From contig NZ_FOFV01000015.1 of assembly GCF_900111005.1 (NCBI RefSeq), forward strand, positions 186,001-250,000: a DNA stretch of 64,000 nt, read 5' to 3'. How positions within the stretch are numbered: the first letter of the stretch is position 1; each line of letters starts with the position of its first letter. This document shows positions 25,476 to 34,483 of the stretch, piece after piece. Origin of the DNA: Lentzea albida (GTDB lineage: Bacteria > Actinomycetota > Actinomycetes > Mycobacteriales > Pseudonocardiaceae). The notes under the pieces are model-generated. The model was not told where the DNA came from, did not search any database, and saw nothing but the letters and a program-made list of their open reading frames with translations. Both the position numbers and the translations under genes were made by a program.

Positions 25476-28382
25476 CTACCTCGTGATTCGCAGGGTGATC
25501 ACTTGTAACGGGCGCAGCACCACCTCGGCCGTCGCGTCGGCCAGCGGCCGTTCGAGCAGGTCGGTCTCCTGGATCCGCGTGTGGGCGAAGGAGGTGCTGA
25601 TCGAGGCGCGGGCACGGCCGCCGTGCGCCTCGTAGAGCCGGACGACGACGTCGCCCGACCGGTCGTCGGCTAGCTTCACGGCCTCGACCCTGACCGCGGG
25701 GTTGTCCGTGCGCACCAGGGGTTCCGGCGTCACGGAGCCGCGGACGGCCTGCGGCGGCAGGTTGATGCGGTAGCCGGCGTCGATGGCCGCCGGCAGGTCG
25801 CCGACCACGAGGGCGTAGCGGAAGCGGTGCTCGCCCTGGTCGGTCTCCGGGTCGGGGAACCTCGGTGCGCGCAGCAGGGACAGGCGCACGGTCGTGGTGG
25901 TTCCGCCGTCTTCTCGGGTGGTGCGGGTGACCTCGTGGCCGTAGGTCGAGTCGTTGACCACCGCGACGCCGTAGCCGGGCTCGCCGACGTGCAGGAAGCG
26001 GTGGGCGCAGATCTCGAACTTCGCGGCCTCCCACGAGGTGTTGGTGTGCACCGGGCGGTGCAGGTGGCCGAACTGGGTCTCGGCCGTGGAGACCTCGGCG
26101 CGCAGGTCGAGCGGGAACGCGATCTTGAGCAGCTTCTCCCGTTCCTGCCAGTCGACCTCGGTGTCGAAGTCGACCTGCTTCGCGCCCTCGCGCAGCCGGA
26201 CGGTCTGGGTGAGCACGGAGTCGCCGAACTTCGCCCTGACCACGACACCGTCCGAGGCGTCCACGCGTTCGGACGGGATCAGGTCGGCCTTCCAGTTGCG
26301 GTAGAACGGGTCGATGTCCCAGGCGTCCCACTGGTTCGGGTTGTCGCGGTGCAGCTGCGGCATGCCCGCGAACCCGTGCGGCGGCAGGACCTCGCGGTCC
26401 TCCTCCAGGTCGAGGATCGAGGTGACGATGCCCTCGGCGTCGATCGTGACGCGCAGCCTGCCGTTGTCCAGCACGCCGCCGGCCGGTGCGACGAACGGCC
26501 TGGGGGCGTCGCCGCCGAGCACGTCGAACGTCAGCTCGTCGTCGCCGTCGCCCTTCAGCGCGTCGATGGCGGTAGCGGTCAGGGCTTTCAGCTCGGACGC
26601 CACGCGGGCGTAGGTGGCCTCGGCCTCGCGGTGCACCCAGGCGATCGAGCTGCCCGGCAGGATGTCGTGGAACTGGTGCAGCAGCACGGTCTTCCACAAC
26701 CGGTCGAGCTCGTCGTACGGGTAGTCGGCGCCTTGCAGGGCGGCGGCGACGGACCAGTGCTCGGCCTCGCGCAGCAGGTGTTCGCTGCGGCGGTTGCCCT
26801 GCTTGGTCTTCGCCTGGGTGGTGTAGGTGGCGCGGTGCTTCTCCAGGTACAGCTCGCCCGCCCACACCGGCGCGTCCGGGTACTCGTCCTGCGCGGCCTG
26901 GAAGAACTCGCGCGGCGGTTCGACGCGCACGGTCGGGGAGCCTTCGAGGTTCGCCACGCGGTGCGCGGTCTCCATCATCTCGCGGGTGGGGCCACCACCG
27001 CCGTCGCCGTAGCCGAACGGCACCAGCGACCGCGAGGCCTTGGCGTGCTCGGCGAACTGGCGGGACGCACGGGCCAGTTCCTCGCCGGACAGCGACGAGT
27101 TGTAGGTGTCGACGGGCGGGAAGTGCGTGAAGATCCGGGTGCCGTCGATGCCCTCCCACCAGAACGTGTGGTGCGGGAACTTGTTGATCTGGTTCCACGA
27201 CAGCTTCTGGGTGAGGAACCACCGGGAGCCCGAGAGCTTGATCAGCTGGGGGAGTGCGGCGCTGTAGCCGAACGAGTCGGGCAGCCAGACCTCCTCGGTC
27301 TCCACGCCGAAGTTGTCCAGGAAGAAGCGCTTGCCGTGCACGAGCTGGCGGGCCATCGCCTCGCCGCCGGGCATGTTCGTGTCCGACTCGACCCACATGC
27401 CGCCGACCGGCACGAACTGTCCACTCCGGACCTTCTCCCGCACGCGGTCCCAGACGTGCGGGTGGTGCTCCCGCATCCACGCGTACTGCTGGGCCTGTGA
27501 GCAGGCGAAGTAGAAGTCCGGGTACTCGTCCATCAGCTTGGTGACGTTCGAGAACGTGCGCGCGCACTTGCGGACCGTCTCGCGCAGCGGCCAGAGCCAG
27601 GCGGAGTCGATGTGCGCGTGACCGATCGCGGAGACCTTGTGCGCGGAGGCGTTGGCGGGCAGTGCCAGCACACCGGCCAGCTCCTCGCGGGCCAGGTCGG
27701 CGGTCGCGGCGACCTCGTTCAGGTCCAGCGCGTCCATCGCCCGGTCCAGTGCGTGCAGGATCTTGTGCCGGCGCGGGTCGTGGTCCGGGAGCTCCTTCAT
27801 CAGGCCCTGCAGCACCTCGATGTCGAGCATCAGGTGCCACACCTGCGGCTGGAACACCGCGAGCTCGGCCTTGAGGATCTTGTACAGCGGCTCGGTGCCC
27901 GCCGTCTCCTTGTCACCCAGCGCGGTCGGCAGGAACGGGTGGAAGTCGAGGATCGTCGGGTTGCCGGCGGCCTCGAGGTAGAACAGCACCTCGCCGCCGT
28001 CGACGGGCAGGTAGGTGTTGCGCGGCTCGATGCCCTTGATGGGCTCACCGGACGCCGTGTAGGCGAGGCCCTCGGACTGGAAACCGGGGCCGGGGTGGGT
28101 GAAGCCGAGGTCCAGCACGACCTCGACCTGCTTGCCCTGCCACGCCTCGGGAACGGTGCCGGTGAGGCGGAACCAGCTCGTGCTCCACGGCGCGCCCCAG
28201 GCGTCGCCGACCCGCGCCGGTGCGTAGGTGGCGGCGAGGGCTTCGGCGACCGGGACGGGCTCGTCCGGCACGGTCCAGACGGCGAGCTCCAGCGGTGCGG
28301 TCTCGCCGTAGACGGCCGGGCGGATGCGTTCCTTCAGCGTGCGGTTGAGTCGTTCTTCCAGCAGCGCGCGTTCGTCGTGCAC
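25476..28382 (-). CDS. GH38 alpha-mannosidase
   Basis: A 968-aa cytosolic glycosidase. The zinc-binding HAHID lies at residues 255-259 and the nucleophile Asp369 sits in WLPDSFGYSA. The rest matches the family: N-terminal beta region, central (β/α)7 barrel, three-helix middle with LLHQFHDILPGSS, and C-terminal beta domains. GH38 enzymes release alpha-linked mannose, including from N-glycans. No signal peptide is present, so it works on imported oligosaccharide. GTG 28382 follows GGGGTGA, 7 nt after the GH5 gene; the downstream GH18 gene starts 3 nt after its stop. All are one operon. Confidence 0.96.
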   Translation of the reverse strand: MHDERALLEERLNRTLKERIRPAVYGETAPLELAVWTVPDEPVPVAEALAATYAPARVGDAWGAPWSTSWFRLTGTVPEAWQGKQVEVVLDLGFTHPGPGFQSEGLAYTASGEPIKGIEPRNTYLPVDGGEVLFYLEAAGNPTILDFHPFLPTALGDKETAGTEPLYKILKAELAVFQPQVWHLMLDIEVLQGLMKELPDHDPRRHKILHALDRAMDALDLNEVAATADLAREELAGVLALPANASAHKVSAIGHAHIDSAWLWPLRETVRKCARTFSNVTKLMDEYPDFYFACSQAQQYAWMREHHPHVWDRVREKVRSGQFVPVGGMWVESDTNMPGGEAMARQLVHGKRFFLDNFGVETEEVWLPDSFGYSAALPQLIKLSGSRWFLTQKLSWNQINKFPHHTFWWEGIDGTRIFTHFPPVDTYNSSLSGEELARASRQFAEHAKASRSLVPFGYGDGGGGPTREMMETAHRVANLEGSPTVRVEPPREFFQAAQDEYPDAPVWAGELYLEKHRATYTTQAKTKQGNRRSEHLLREAEHWSVAAALQGADYPYDELDRLWKTVLLHQFHDILPGSSIAWVHREAEATYARVASELKALTATAIDALKGDGDDELTFDVLGGDAPRPFVAPAGGVLDNGRLRVTIDAEGIVTSILDLEEDREVLPPHGFAGMPQLHRDNPNQWDAWDIDPFYRNWKADLIPSERVDASDGVVVRAKFGDSVLTQTVRLREGAKQVDFDTEVDWQEREKLLKIAFPLDLRAEVSTAETQFGHLHRPVHTNTSWEAAKFEICAHRFLHVGEPGYGVAVVNDSTYGHEVTRTTREDGGTTTTVRLSLLRAPRFPDPETDQGEHRFRYALVVGDLPAAIDAGYRINLPPQAVRGSVTPEPLVRTDNPAVRVEAVKLADDRSGDVVVRLYEAHGGRARASISTSFAHTRIQETDLLERPLADATAEVVLRPLQVITLRITR

Positions 28383-28389
28383 GTCGTCG

Positions 28390-29508
28390 TCACCCCAGCT
28401 CGATCGAAGCCCGCACGCCGTCCCGCGCGTGGCTCATCCACTCTTCGAAGAAAGCGCCGCCCGGACCCCACGAGGGCCGGTCGCCGTGCAGCGTGATCGG
28501 CGTGCGCTCGACCGGCTCGTGCACTGCCTCGCGCACGATCCGGGCGATCGCCTCGCCGAGCGGCTTGGCCTTGCGTTCCGTCGTCAACAACCCCAACTCG
28601 TACTCGCGTTCGGGGAAGTCCACCAACGCACGGTCGACGTCGTGCGAGCACCACCACGTGACGCCCCACAGGTTCGAGCACGTCAACACGTTCGCAAGCG
28701 TTTGCTCGGCGAACCGCGGCGCCTGCTCCGCGCTGATCTCGGGCTGGGCGGCGCCGACCTCCTGCAGCCACACGGGCCGGTCCGGGTCCTTCGCGTGCGC
28801 CTTCGCCAGCTCGACGAGGTACTCGGCGTGGTGGACGCTCTCCACGGACATCGGCCCGTAGCGCTGAGCGGTGCCGTTGAAGACCCACGAGTGCACGGTG
28901 GTCATCGCGCCCTTGTTGGCCGCGTGCTCCGGCAGGAACGCGTGGTCGCTCTCGTACCAGACGGCGTCGTACTCGGAGTGGACGTGCGGGAGGCCCGGAG
29001 CGGCCTTCTCGCACTCGTCGAGCAGCGCGTCGATCCACTCGCCGGCCTGCTCGGGCACGCACGGGTTCGACTCGGTGAGCAGGTTCACCTCGTTGCCCAG
29101 GGTGAAGCCGAGGAAGTTCGGCTTGTCCTTCAGGGCCTCGGCGAGCGTGCGGACGTAGAGGCGCTGCCCGTCGATCACGTCGGGGTCGGTGAAGATGTTG
29201 CGGCGGTGCCAGGTCTGCACCCACGACGGGTAGAAGTCGAAGCTCGACAGGTGCCCCTGCAGGACGTCGACCTGGACGTCGAGTCCTGTTCCGCGAGCCG
29301 CGTCGAGCACCAGGGCGAGCTGTTCGACGGCCTGCGGGCGGACCAGACCGCGGTTGGGCTGGAACACCGGCCACAGCGGGAAGACCCGCACGTGGTCGAG
29401 GCCGAGACCCGCGATGGACTCGAAGTCGCGCTGGACGTCGTCGAGGGAGAAGTCGAGCCAGTGGTGGAACCAGCCGTGGGACGGGGTGTAGTTCACGCCG
29501 AAACGCAA
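28390..29508 (-). CDS. GH5-family glycosidase (GH5_18-like beta-mannosidase)
   Basis: A 372-aa cytosolic clan GH-A enzyme. The acid/base Glu140 is in TLGNEVNL and the nucleophile Glu250 in VWLQEVGA; MRFGVNYTPSHGWFHHWLD opens the barrel. The sequence style resembles GH5 subfamily 18, whose members cleave the Man-beta-1,4-GlcNAc left after N-glycan trimming; the subfamily assignment is from memory and needs a search. No signal peptide. The start is TTG 29508, preceded by AGGGA that spans the permease stop. It sits between the importer and the GH38 gene in one operon. Confidence 0.88.
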   Translation of the reverse strand: MRFGVNYTPSHGWFHHWLDFSLDDVQRDFESIAGLGLDHVRVFPLWPVFQPNRGLVRPQAVEQLALVLDAARGTGLDVQVDVLQGHLSSFDFYPSWVQTWHRRNIFTDPDVIDGQRLYVRTLAEALKDKPNFLGFTLGNEVNLLTESNPCVPEQAGEWIDALLDECEKAAPGLPHVHSEYDAVWYESDHAFLPEHAANKGAMTTVHSWVFNGTAQRYGPMSVESVHHAEYLVELAKAHAKDPDRPVWLQEVGAAQPEISAEQAPRFAEQTLANVLTCSNLWGVTWWCSHDVDRALVDFPEREYELGLLTTERKAKPLGEAIARIVREAVHEPVERTPITLHGDRPSWGPGGAFFEEWMSHARDGVRASIELG

Positions 29509-29512
29509 TGGA

Positions 29513-30334
29513 TCATCCCTTGATCGCGCCTTCTCCCACTCCGCGGAAGAAGTGCTTCTGCAGCAACAGGAACAGCAGGATCAGCGGCACGACGGCGATG
29601 ATCGTGCCCGCCGCGACCAGCCGCTGGTTCTGCACGAACGTGCCCTGGAGGTACGCGAGACCGATGGTGAGCGTGTACTTCTCCTGGTCGCTCAGCACGA
29701 TGAGCGGCCACAGGAAGTCGTCCCAGCTGAACATGAACGAGAACAGCGCCACCACGACCAGCGTGCCCTTCACCGACGGCAGCGCGAGGCGGGTGAAGCG
29801 CTGCCACGCGTTGGCGCCATCGATGATCGCGGCTTCCTCGACTTCGGCGGGGAGTGCGAGGAAGGCGTTGCGCATCAACAGGACGTTGAGCGCGGCGATC
29901 GCGCCGGGCAGCACGACCGCGGTGAGCGTGTTGGTGAGGCCGAACCCGCGCATCACCAGGAACAGCGAGATCATGATCGCCTCGAACGGCACCAGGATGC
30001 TGCTCGCGAAGATCACCGCGGCGAACCGGCGGCCGCGGAACTTCAGACGTGCCAGCGCGTAACCGGCCATGGCCGCGCCCAGGCAGTTCGTGACGACGTT
30101 GACGCTCGCCACGCCGAGCGAGTTGAGCGCGAACGACCAGACCGGTACGACGTCGGCCACGGCGGCGTAGTTGCCGAACGTCGGGTCGTCCGGGACGAAG
30201 TCGGGGACGAAGACGTCCTCGTTCGGCCCCTTGATGCTCGTGACGAACTGCCACAGGAACGGGCCGATGCTGATCGCGAGGATGGCGAGCAGGCCGAGGT
30301 AGCGCAGTGCCAGGGAGCCGTGGGCGCGCTTCAC
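29513..30334 (-). CDS. Carbohydrate ABC permease, MalG-type
   Basis: A 273-aa inner-membrane subunit with six hydrophobic segments and the EAA loop EEAAIIDGANAWQRFTRLALP at about residues 166-186, which contacts the ATPase. Its start overlaps the MalF-type stop by 4 nt. No ATPase gene is in the cluster; actinomycetes often share one MsiK-type ATPase among sugar importers, so an outside ATPase is inferred. Confidence 0.95.
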   Translation of the reverse strand: MKRAHGSLALRYLGLLAILAISIGPFLWQFVTSIKGPNEDVFVPDFVPDDPTFGNYAAVADVVPVWSFALNSLGVASVNVVTNCLGAAMAGYALARLKFRGRRFAAVIFASSILVPFEAIMISLFLVMRGFGLTNTLTAVVLPGAIAALNVLLMRNAFLALPAEVEEAAIIDGANAWQRFTRLALPSVKGTLVVVALFSFMFSWDDFLWPLIVLSDQEKYTLTIGLAYLQGTFVQNQRLVAAGTIIAVVPLILLFLLLQKHFFRGVGEGAIKG

Positions 30335-31200
30335 AGCTGGTCCTCCCTGCGGTTGAGCTTGAGGGTGATCAGCAGCAGGCCGAGCAGGATGACGAAGAGC
30401 ACCACGCTGAGCGCCGACGCGTACCCGACCTCACCGGTGAGGCCGCGGCCGACGGACTGGATGAGCATCACCAGCGTGGTGCTCGCCCCGCCCGGCCCGC
30501 CGGTGCCGCCCGACAGCAGGTAGATCTCGGAGAACACGCGGAACCCGTTGACCGCGCTCAGCGCCGCGACCAGCACCATCGTGGGCCGCAGGCTCGGCAC
30601 GGTGACCGACCAGAACCTCCTGACCGGTCCCGCGCCGTCGACCATCGCGGCCTCGTGCAGGTCCTTCGGCACGTTCGCGAGCGCGGCCAGGTAGATGACC
30701 ATGTAGTAGCCCAGGCCGCGCCAGACCGTCACCACCATCGAACTGATCAGCAGCAGCGTGGAGTCGGTCAGGAACCCGATCCTGGTGCCGCCCAACGCCT
30801 CCACCACGCTGTTCACCAGGCCGCGGCTGTCGAGCAGCCACGTCCAGATGAGCCCGACCACGACCGTGGACGCGATCACCGGCGTGAAGAACGCCGTCCG
30901 GAAGATCCCGATGCCCGGCACGACCTTCTGCGCGAGCATCGCGATCAGCAGCGGCAACAGCACCAGCGGCGGGACGACGCCGACCATGTACAGCAGGCTG
31001 TTGCGCGCGGCGGCCCAGAACTTGGGGTCCCCGGCCATTCGCACGAAGTTGTCCACGCCGGTGAACTGACCACCGCCCAGCGCGCTCGCGTCGGTGAACG
31101 CGAGCACGATCATGTTGAAGAACGGGAAGATGACGAACAGCAGGCAGATGGCCAGTCCTGGGGCCAGGAACAGCCACGGCGTGTACGGGCGGTGGGTCAC
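30331..31200 (-). CDS. Carbohydrate ABC permease, MalF-type
   Basis: A 289-aa inner-membrane subunit with six membrane segments and EAA loop HEAAMVDGAGPVRRFWSVTVP (about residues 188-207). GTG 31200, five bases after the binding-protein stop, is preferred because MTHRPYTPWLFLAPG is the usual beginning of the family; an in-frame GTG at 31227 would overlap the upstream gene. It pairs with the MalG-type permease to form the channel. Confidence 0.94.
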   Translation of the reverse strand: MTHRPYTPWLFLAPGLAICLLFVIFPFFNMIVLAFTDASALGGGQFTGVDNFVRMAGDPKFWAAARNSLLYMVGVVPPLVLLPLLIAMLAQKVVPGIGIFRTAFFTPVIASTVVVGLIWTWLLDSRGLVNSVVEALGGTRIGFLTDSTLLLISSMVVTVWRGLGYYMVIYLAALANVPKDLHEAAMVDGAGPVRRFWSVTVPSLRPTMVLVAALSAVNGFRVFSEIYLLSGGTGGPGGASTTLVMLIQSVGRGLTGEVGYASALSVVLFVILLGLLLITLKLNRREDQL

Positions 31201-31205
31201 GGTGC

Positions 31206-32459
31206 CTACTTCAGGAGCCGGTTGCACTCGGCGACGGCGTCGTCCAGCGCCTGCTTCGGCGACTTCTTGCCGAGCATGGCGTCGGCGAGTTGCTGCAGCA
31301 GCGCCTCGCGCATCTGGTCGCTGAACTGCACGGGCGTGTAGTTCACCGCGGTCTTGAGCTGCTTGGCCGCGGCGACCCGGACCCGTGCCTCGTCCGTCCC
31401 GTCCTCGGTGGTGAAGTACGGGTCGTCGCCGCCCTTGCTGGTGCTGGGGAAGATCGAGGCGAGCTTGGCGAACGCCACCTGGTTCTCCGCGCTGGTGAGG
31501 AAGCGGCCGAACGCCAGCGCCGTGGCCTGGTTCTTGCTGCTCTTCGGCACGCTCACGCCGTGCAGGAACATGTTGGCGCTGCCCGTGTTCGTGATGGGCG
31601 TGGTGATGCCGATGTTCGCGTAGAGGCTGGGCGCGTCGGTCTTGAACTTGCCGAGGTCGTACGCGCTGCCCGCGTTCATCGCCGTCTGCTGCGCCATGAA
31701 CTTCGCGCCGGCGCCCGTGTAGTTCTGCGTGAGCGCCTCGGGGATGAGCGCACCCGCGTCGTACATGCGCTTGTAGGTCTCGACGAACTCCACGCCCTTG
31801 GGCTCGTTGAACGTGAACTTGTCGTTGTCGAACAGCTTGACGCCGTACAGGCCGAAGTCGGCGATGCTGGGGGTCTGGCCGAGGATCGCGACCTTCTTCT
31901 CGGCGAGCTTGAGCGCCGTGGCCTCGAGTTCCTTGAAGTTCGTAGGTGGCTTGTCCGGATCAAGACCCGCCTGCTGGAACAGGGCCTTGTTGTAGAAGAT
32001 CGGGCCGGTGTTGAGGTACCAGGGGAAGCCGTAGCAGCCGCCCCTGCCGGGGATCTCGAACGCCTGCCAGGCGTTCTCGAGGTACTCGGGCCTGGCGTCC
32101 TTCAGGCTCTCGTCGAGGTCGACGAGCTGCCCCGCCTTGGCAAGCGGGAAGCTGAGGTCCGGCGGCACGTTGATGACGTCGGGCAGGCTGCCCGCGCTCG
32201 CGTCCGCCATGACCTTGGCCAGGTACCCGTCCGCGGGCTGGTCGACCCACTTCACGGTGGTGCCCTGGTGCTGCTTCTGGAAAGCGTCGACGACACCGTT
32301 GACGTAGTCGGTGTACTTGGGCTTGAGGGACCAGGTCTGGAACGTGATCTCGCCCGTGACCTGGCCTGATGCGCTCGATGACGTGTTGGACGTGCCGGAC
32401 AGTCCACAGCCCGCCACGGGCACCGCCGCCAGGCCCGCGAGGAACGTGCGCCTCTTCAT
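31206..32459 (-). CDS. Sugar ABC substrate-binding lipoprotein
   Basis: A 417-aa family 1 extracellular binding protein, first gene of the operon. It has a twin-arginine start (MKRRTFLAGLAAVPVAGC) with a lipobox ending at Cys18, so it is probably exported by Tat and lipidated. The rest is the two-lobed MalE-like fold (ITFQTWSLKP, YGFPWYLNTGPIFYNKALF). Given its neighbours it probably binds an oligosaccharide released from N-glycans. ATG 32459 lies 9 nt after AGGAGG; an in-frame GTG at 32465 is too close to that site. Confidence 0.95.
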   Translation of the reverse strand: MKRRTFLAGLAAVPVAGCGLSGTSNTSSSASGQVTGEITFQTWSLKPKYTDYVNGVVDAFQKQHQGTTVKWVDQPADGYLAKVMADASAGSLPDVINVPPDLSFPLAKAGQLVDLDESLKDARPEYLENAWQAFEIPGRGGCYGFPWYLNTGPIFYNKALFQQAGLDPDKPPTNFKELEATALKLAEKKVAILGQTPSIADFGLYGVKLFDNDKFTFNEPKGVEFVETYKRMYDAGALIPEALTQNYTGAGAKFMAQQTAMNAGSAYDLGKFKTDAPSLYANIGITTPITNTGSANMFLHGVSVPKSSKNQATALAFGRFLTSAENQVAFAKLASIFPSTSKGGDDPYFTTEDGTDEARVRVAAAKQLKTAVNYTPVQFSDQMREALLQQLADAMLGKKSPKQALDDAVAECNRLLK

Positions 32460-32486
32460 TGACACCCACCTCCTTGGTCGCGGACC

Positions 32487-32514
32487 CTAGCTAAACCGGT
32501 TTATCTCCGGCTAG
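32487..32514. promoter_or_regulatory. LacI-family operator palindrome (TAAACCGGTTTA)
   Basis: TAAACCGGTTTA at 32492-32503 is a perfect 12-bp palindrome with central CCGG, close to the CG-centred shape of LacI-family operators. CTAGC (32487-32491) and GCTAG (32510-32514) flank it as an outer inverted pair. It lies between the divergent binding-protein and lacI starts and probably controls both. Confidence 0.75.
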
Positions 32515-32556
32515 CCTCCGAACGTCTTGTTGTCTGGTTCTGGACAGGGTGCGCGT

Positions 32557-33546
32557 GTGAAGAGGCCAACGATCAAGGACATCGCGGCGGCCGCGGGGGT
32601 CTCCAAAGGCGCCGTGTCGTTGGCCCTGAACGGCCGTTCCGGCGTGTCGGAGTCGACCCGTGCGCGGGTGCTGGAGGTCGCGTCCTCGCTCGGGTACCGG
32701 CCCTCGGTCACCGCCCGTGCCCTGTCGTCCGCCTCCGCTGACGCGGTCGGGCTGGTGCTGGTGCGGCCGCCGCGTGCGCTGGGGGACGAGGCGTTCTTCT
32801 TCCAGCTGATCGCCGGGATGCAGTCCGAGATGTCCTGCGCGCTGTTGTTGCAGGTGGTCTCGTCCCGGGAGGAGGAGATCGCGCTCTACCAGCGGTGGTG
32901 GGCCGAGCACCGGGTCGACGGGGTGTTCCTGGTCGACCTGCTGGTGTCGGACCCCCGGGTCGAGTTGATGACCGCGCTCGGGCTGCCGGCCGTGGTGGTC
33001 GGTGGGGCCGGCCACCACGGTTCACTGGCCTCGGTGTGGGCTGACGACTACGCGGCCATGACGTCCGTGGTGGAGCACCTGAAATCGTTGGGGCACAGGC
33101 GGATCGCGCGGGTGGCGGGGTTGTCGTCGTTGCTGCACACCGTTCGGCGGGACGCGGCCTTCGCCTCGTCCGTTGTGGACGGTGTCGTGGTGGCCGGCGA
33201 CTACACGGCCGAGTCGGGAGCTGCCGCTACTCGGGCGTTGTTGTCCTCGGATGCTCGGCCTACGGCGATCGTGTACGACAACGACGTGATGGCGGTCGCG
33301 GGAGCCGAGGTGGCCGCGGACCTGGGGGTCGCCGTGCCGCAGGAGCTGTCGATCGTCGCGTGGGACGACTCGGTGCTGTGCCAGCACGGACGGCTCACCG
33401 CGTTGTCGCGGGACACGTTCGCCTTCGGGGCCAGGGCCGCTCGAGCGCTGGTCGCGGTGATCGAGGGCGCATCGCCCACCGACGTCGAGGACGTGCTGCC
33501 GGAACTGGTCGTGCGGGCCAGTTCCGGGGTCGCGCCGGGAGTCTGA
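32557..33546 (+). CDS. LacI-family transcriptional regulator of the glycan locus
   Basis: A 329-aa regulator. The N-terminal helix-turn-helix and hinge are clear (TIKDIAAAAGVSKGAVSLAL, hinge region TARALSS near residue 55-62), followed by a periplasmic-binding-protein-like sensor domain (GLVLVRPP to the C-terminus). It probably represses the divergent glycan importer/hydrolase operon until a sugar ligand binds, through the palindrome at 32492. GTG 32557 gives the usual MKRPTIKDIA start. A 14-bp-stem terminator follows at once. Confidence 0.94.
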   Translation: MKRPTIKDIAAAAGVSKGAVSLALNGRSGVSESTRARVLEVASSLGYRPSVTARALSSASADAVGLVLVRPPRALGDEAFFFQLIAGMQSEMSCALLLQVVSSREEEIALYQRWWAEHRVDGVFLVDLLVSDPRVELMTALGLPAVVVGGAGHHGSLASVWADDYAAMTSVVEHLKSLGHRRIARVAGLSSLLHTVRRDAAFASSVVDGVVVAGDYTAESGAAATRALLSSDARPTAIVYDNDVMAVAGAEVAADLGVAVPQELSIVAWDDSVLCQHGRLTALSRDTFAFGARAARALVAVIEGASPTDVEDVLPELVVRASSGVAPGV

Positions 33547-33578
33547 GGAGTCGCACGCGGCACCCCGCGTGCGACTCC
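33547..33578. terminator. Hairpin terminator between lacI and the LysR gene
   Basis: A 14-bp perfect stem (GGAGTCGCACGCGG and complement) closes on a CACC loop. It starts right after the lacI stop and ends 6 nt before the convergent LysR stop, so it can serve both. Confidence 0.88.
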
Positions 33579-33583
33579 GTGCG

Positions 33584-34483
33584 TCAGGTCAGCGACGCGA
33601 CCTGGTCGCTCACCACCTGGGCCGCCGCCGACACCAGGGCCGTCACCGCCGGGTTCGTCGAGTTGTCCTGGCGCCACCCGAACTGCGTGTACACGCGGAA
33701 GGTCGGGGACCAGGGCAAGCGGACCAGCCTGCCGTCGGCCAGTTCGGCGGACACCGTCACCTCCGGCATGAGCGCGATGCCGAGGCCCGAGGCGACCGCT
33801 CGCTTGGCGGCGTCGACGGAGTCCAGTTCCAGGACCGGGGCCCTCGTGTCGTCGTAGCCGAGGGAGTGCTCGAAGAGCTCGTGGTACGAGGCACCGTTCT
33901 CCGCGCGGATGAGGGTGCTGCTCGTGAGGTCGTCCTCGGTCAGGGACTGGCGTTGGGTGAGCATGTGGTTCGGGCCCGCCACCATGACGAGGGGCTCCGG
34001 GCACAGCACCGTCGTTTCCAGGCCGTCGCGCGGTTCGATGGCGCCGATGAAGAACGCGCAGTCGAGTTGGCCGTCGCGCACCGAGTTCAGGTTGTTCAGC
34101 GCGTTGCGCGAGTGGAGTGAGAGTTGGACCGACGGGTAGCGCCAGCACATGTATTCGATGAGCGGTAGCAGACGGTAGTCGGTCAGGCTCTGAGCGGAAC
34201 CGATGACGAGTTTGCCGTGCGGCTCGCCGTTCATCGTGATGGCTTTTCGAGCCTTTTCGGTGAGGTTGATGATGTTTCGTGCGAACGGGAGTAACTCCAC
34301 GCCCGCGGACGTCATCTGGATACCTCTGGGGAGACGTCGGAAAAGGACGACCCCGAGGGCCTCCTCCAGCGCCTTGATGCGTGTGGTGATGGTCGGCTGC
34401 GAGCAGTTGAGCGTGGCTGCGGCCTTGGTGAAGCTCCCTGTCTGAACCACGGTCGTGAACGCGAGAAGCTGGCGTGTCTCCAT
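33584..34483 (-). CDS. LysR-family transcriptional regulator
   Basis: A 299-aa LysR regulator: winged helix at residues 1-60 (FTKAAATLNCSQPTITTRIKALEEALG) and a type 2 periplasmic-like effector domain from ~90 (GKLVIGSAQSLTDYRLLPLI). LysR genes usually face their target, but the divergent neighbour here is trigger factor, 477 nt away, so the target is unclear. The DNA around its start is less G+C-rich than the surroundings. ATG 34483 follows an AGGA site. Confidence 0.93.
   Translation of the reverse strand: METRQLLAFTTVVQTGSFTKAAATLNCSQPTITTRIKALEEALGVVLFRRLPRGIQMTSAGVELLPFARNIINLTEKARKAITMNGEPHGKLVIGSAQSLTDYRLLPLIEYMCWRYPSVQLSLHSRNALNNLNSVRDGQLDCAFFIGAIEPRDGLETTVLCPEPLVMVAGPNHMLTQRQSLTEDDLTSSTLIRAENGASYHELFEHSLGYDDTRAPVLELDSVDAAKRAVASGLGIALMPEVTVSAELADGRLVRLPWSPTFRVYTQFGWRQDNSTNPAVTALVSAAAQVVSDQVASLT

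Noticed and set aside
22271-27840. Long open frames on both strands across the secreted, GH18 and GH38 genes
   Set aside because: Frames other than those annotated give Arg/Ala/Pro-rich products; the annotated frames carry signal peptides and catalytic motifs.
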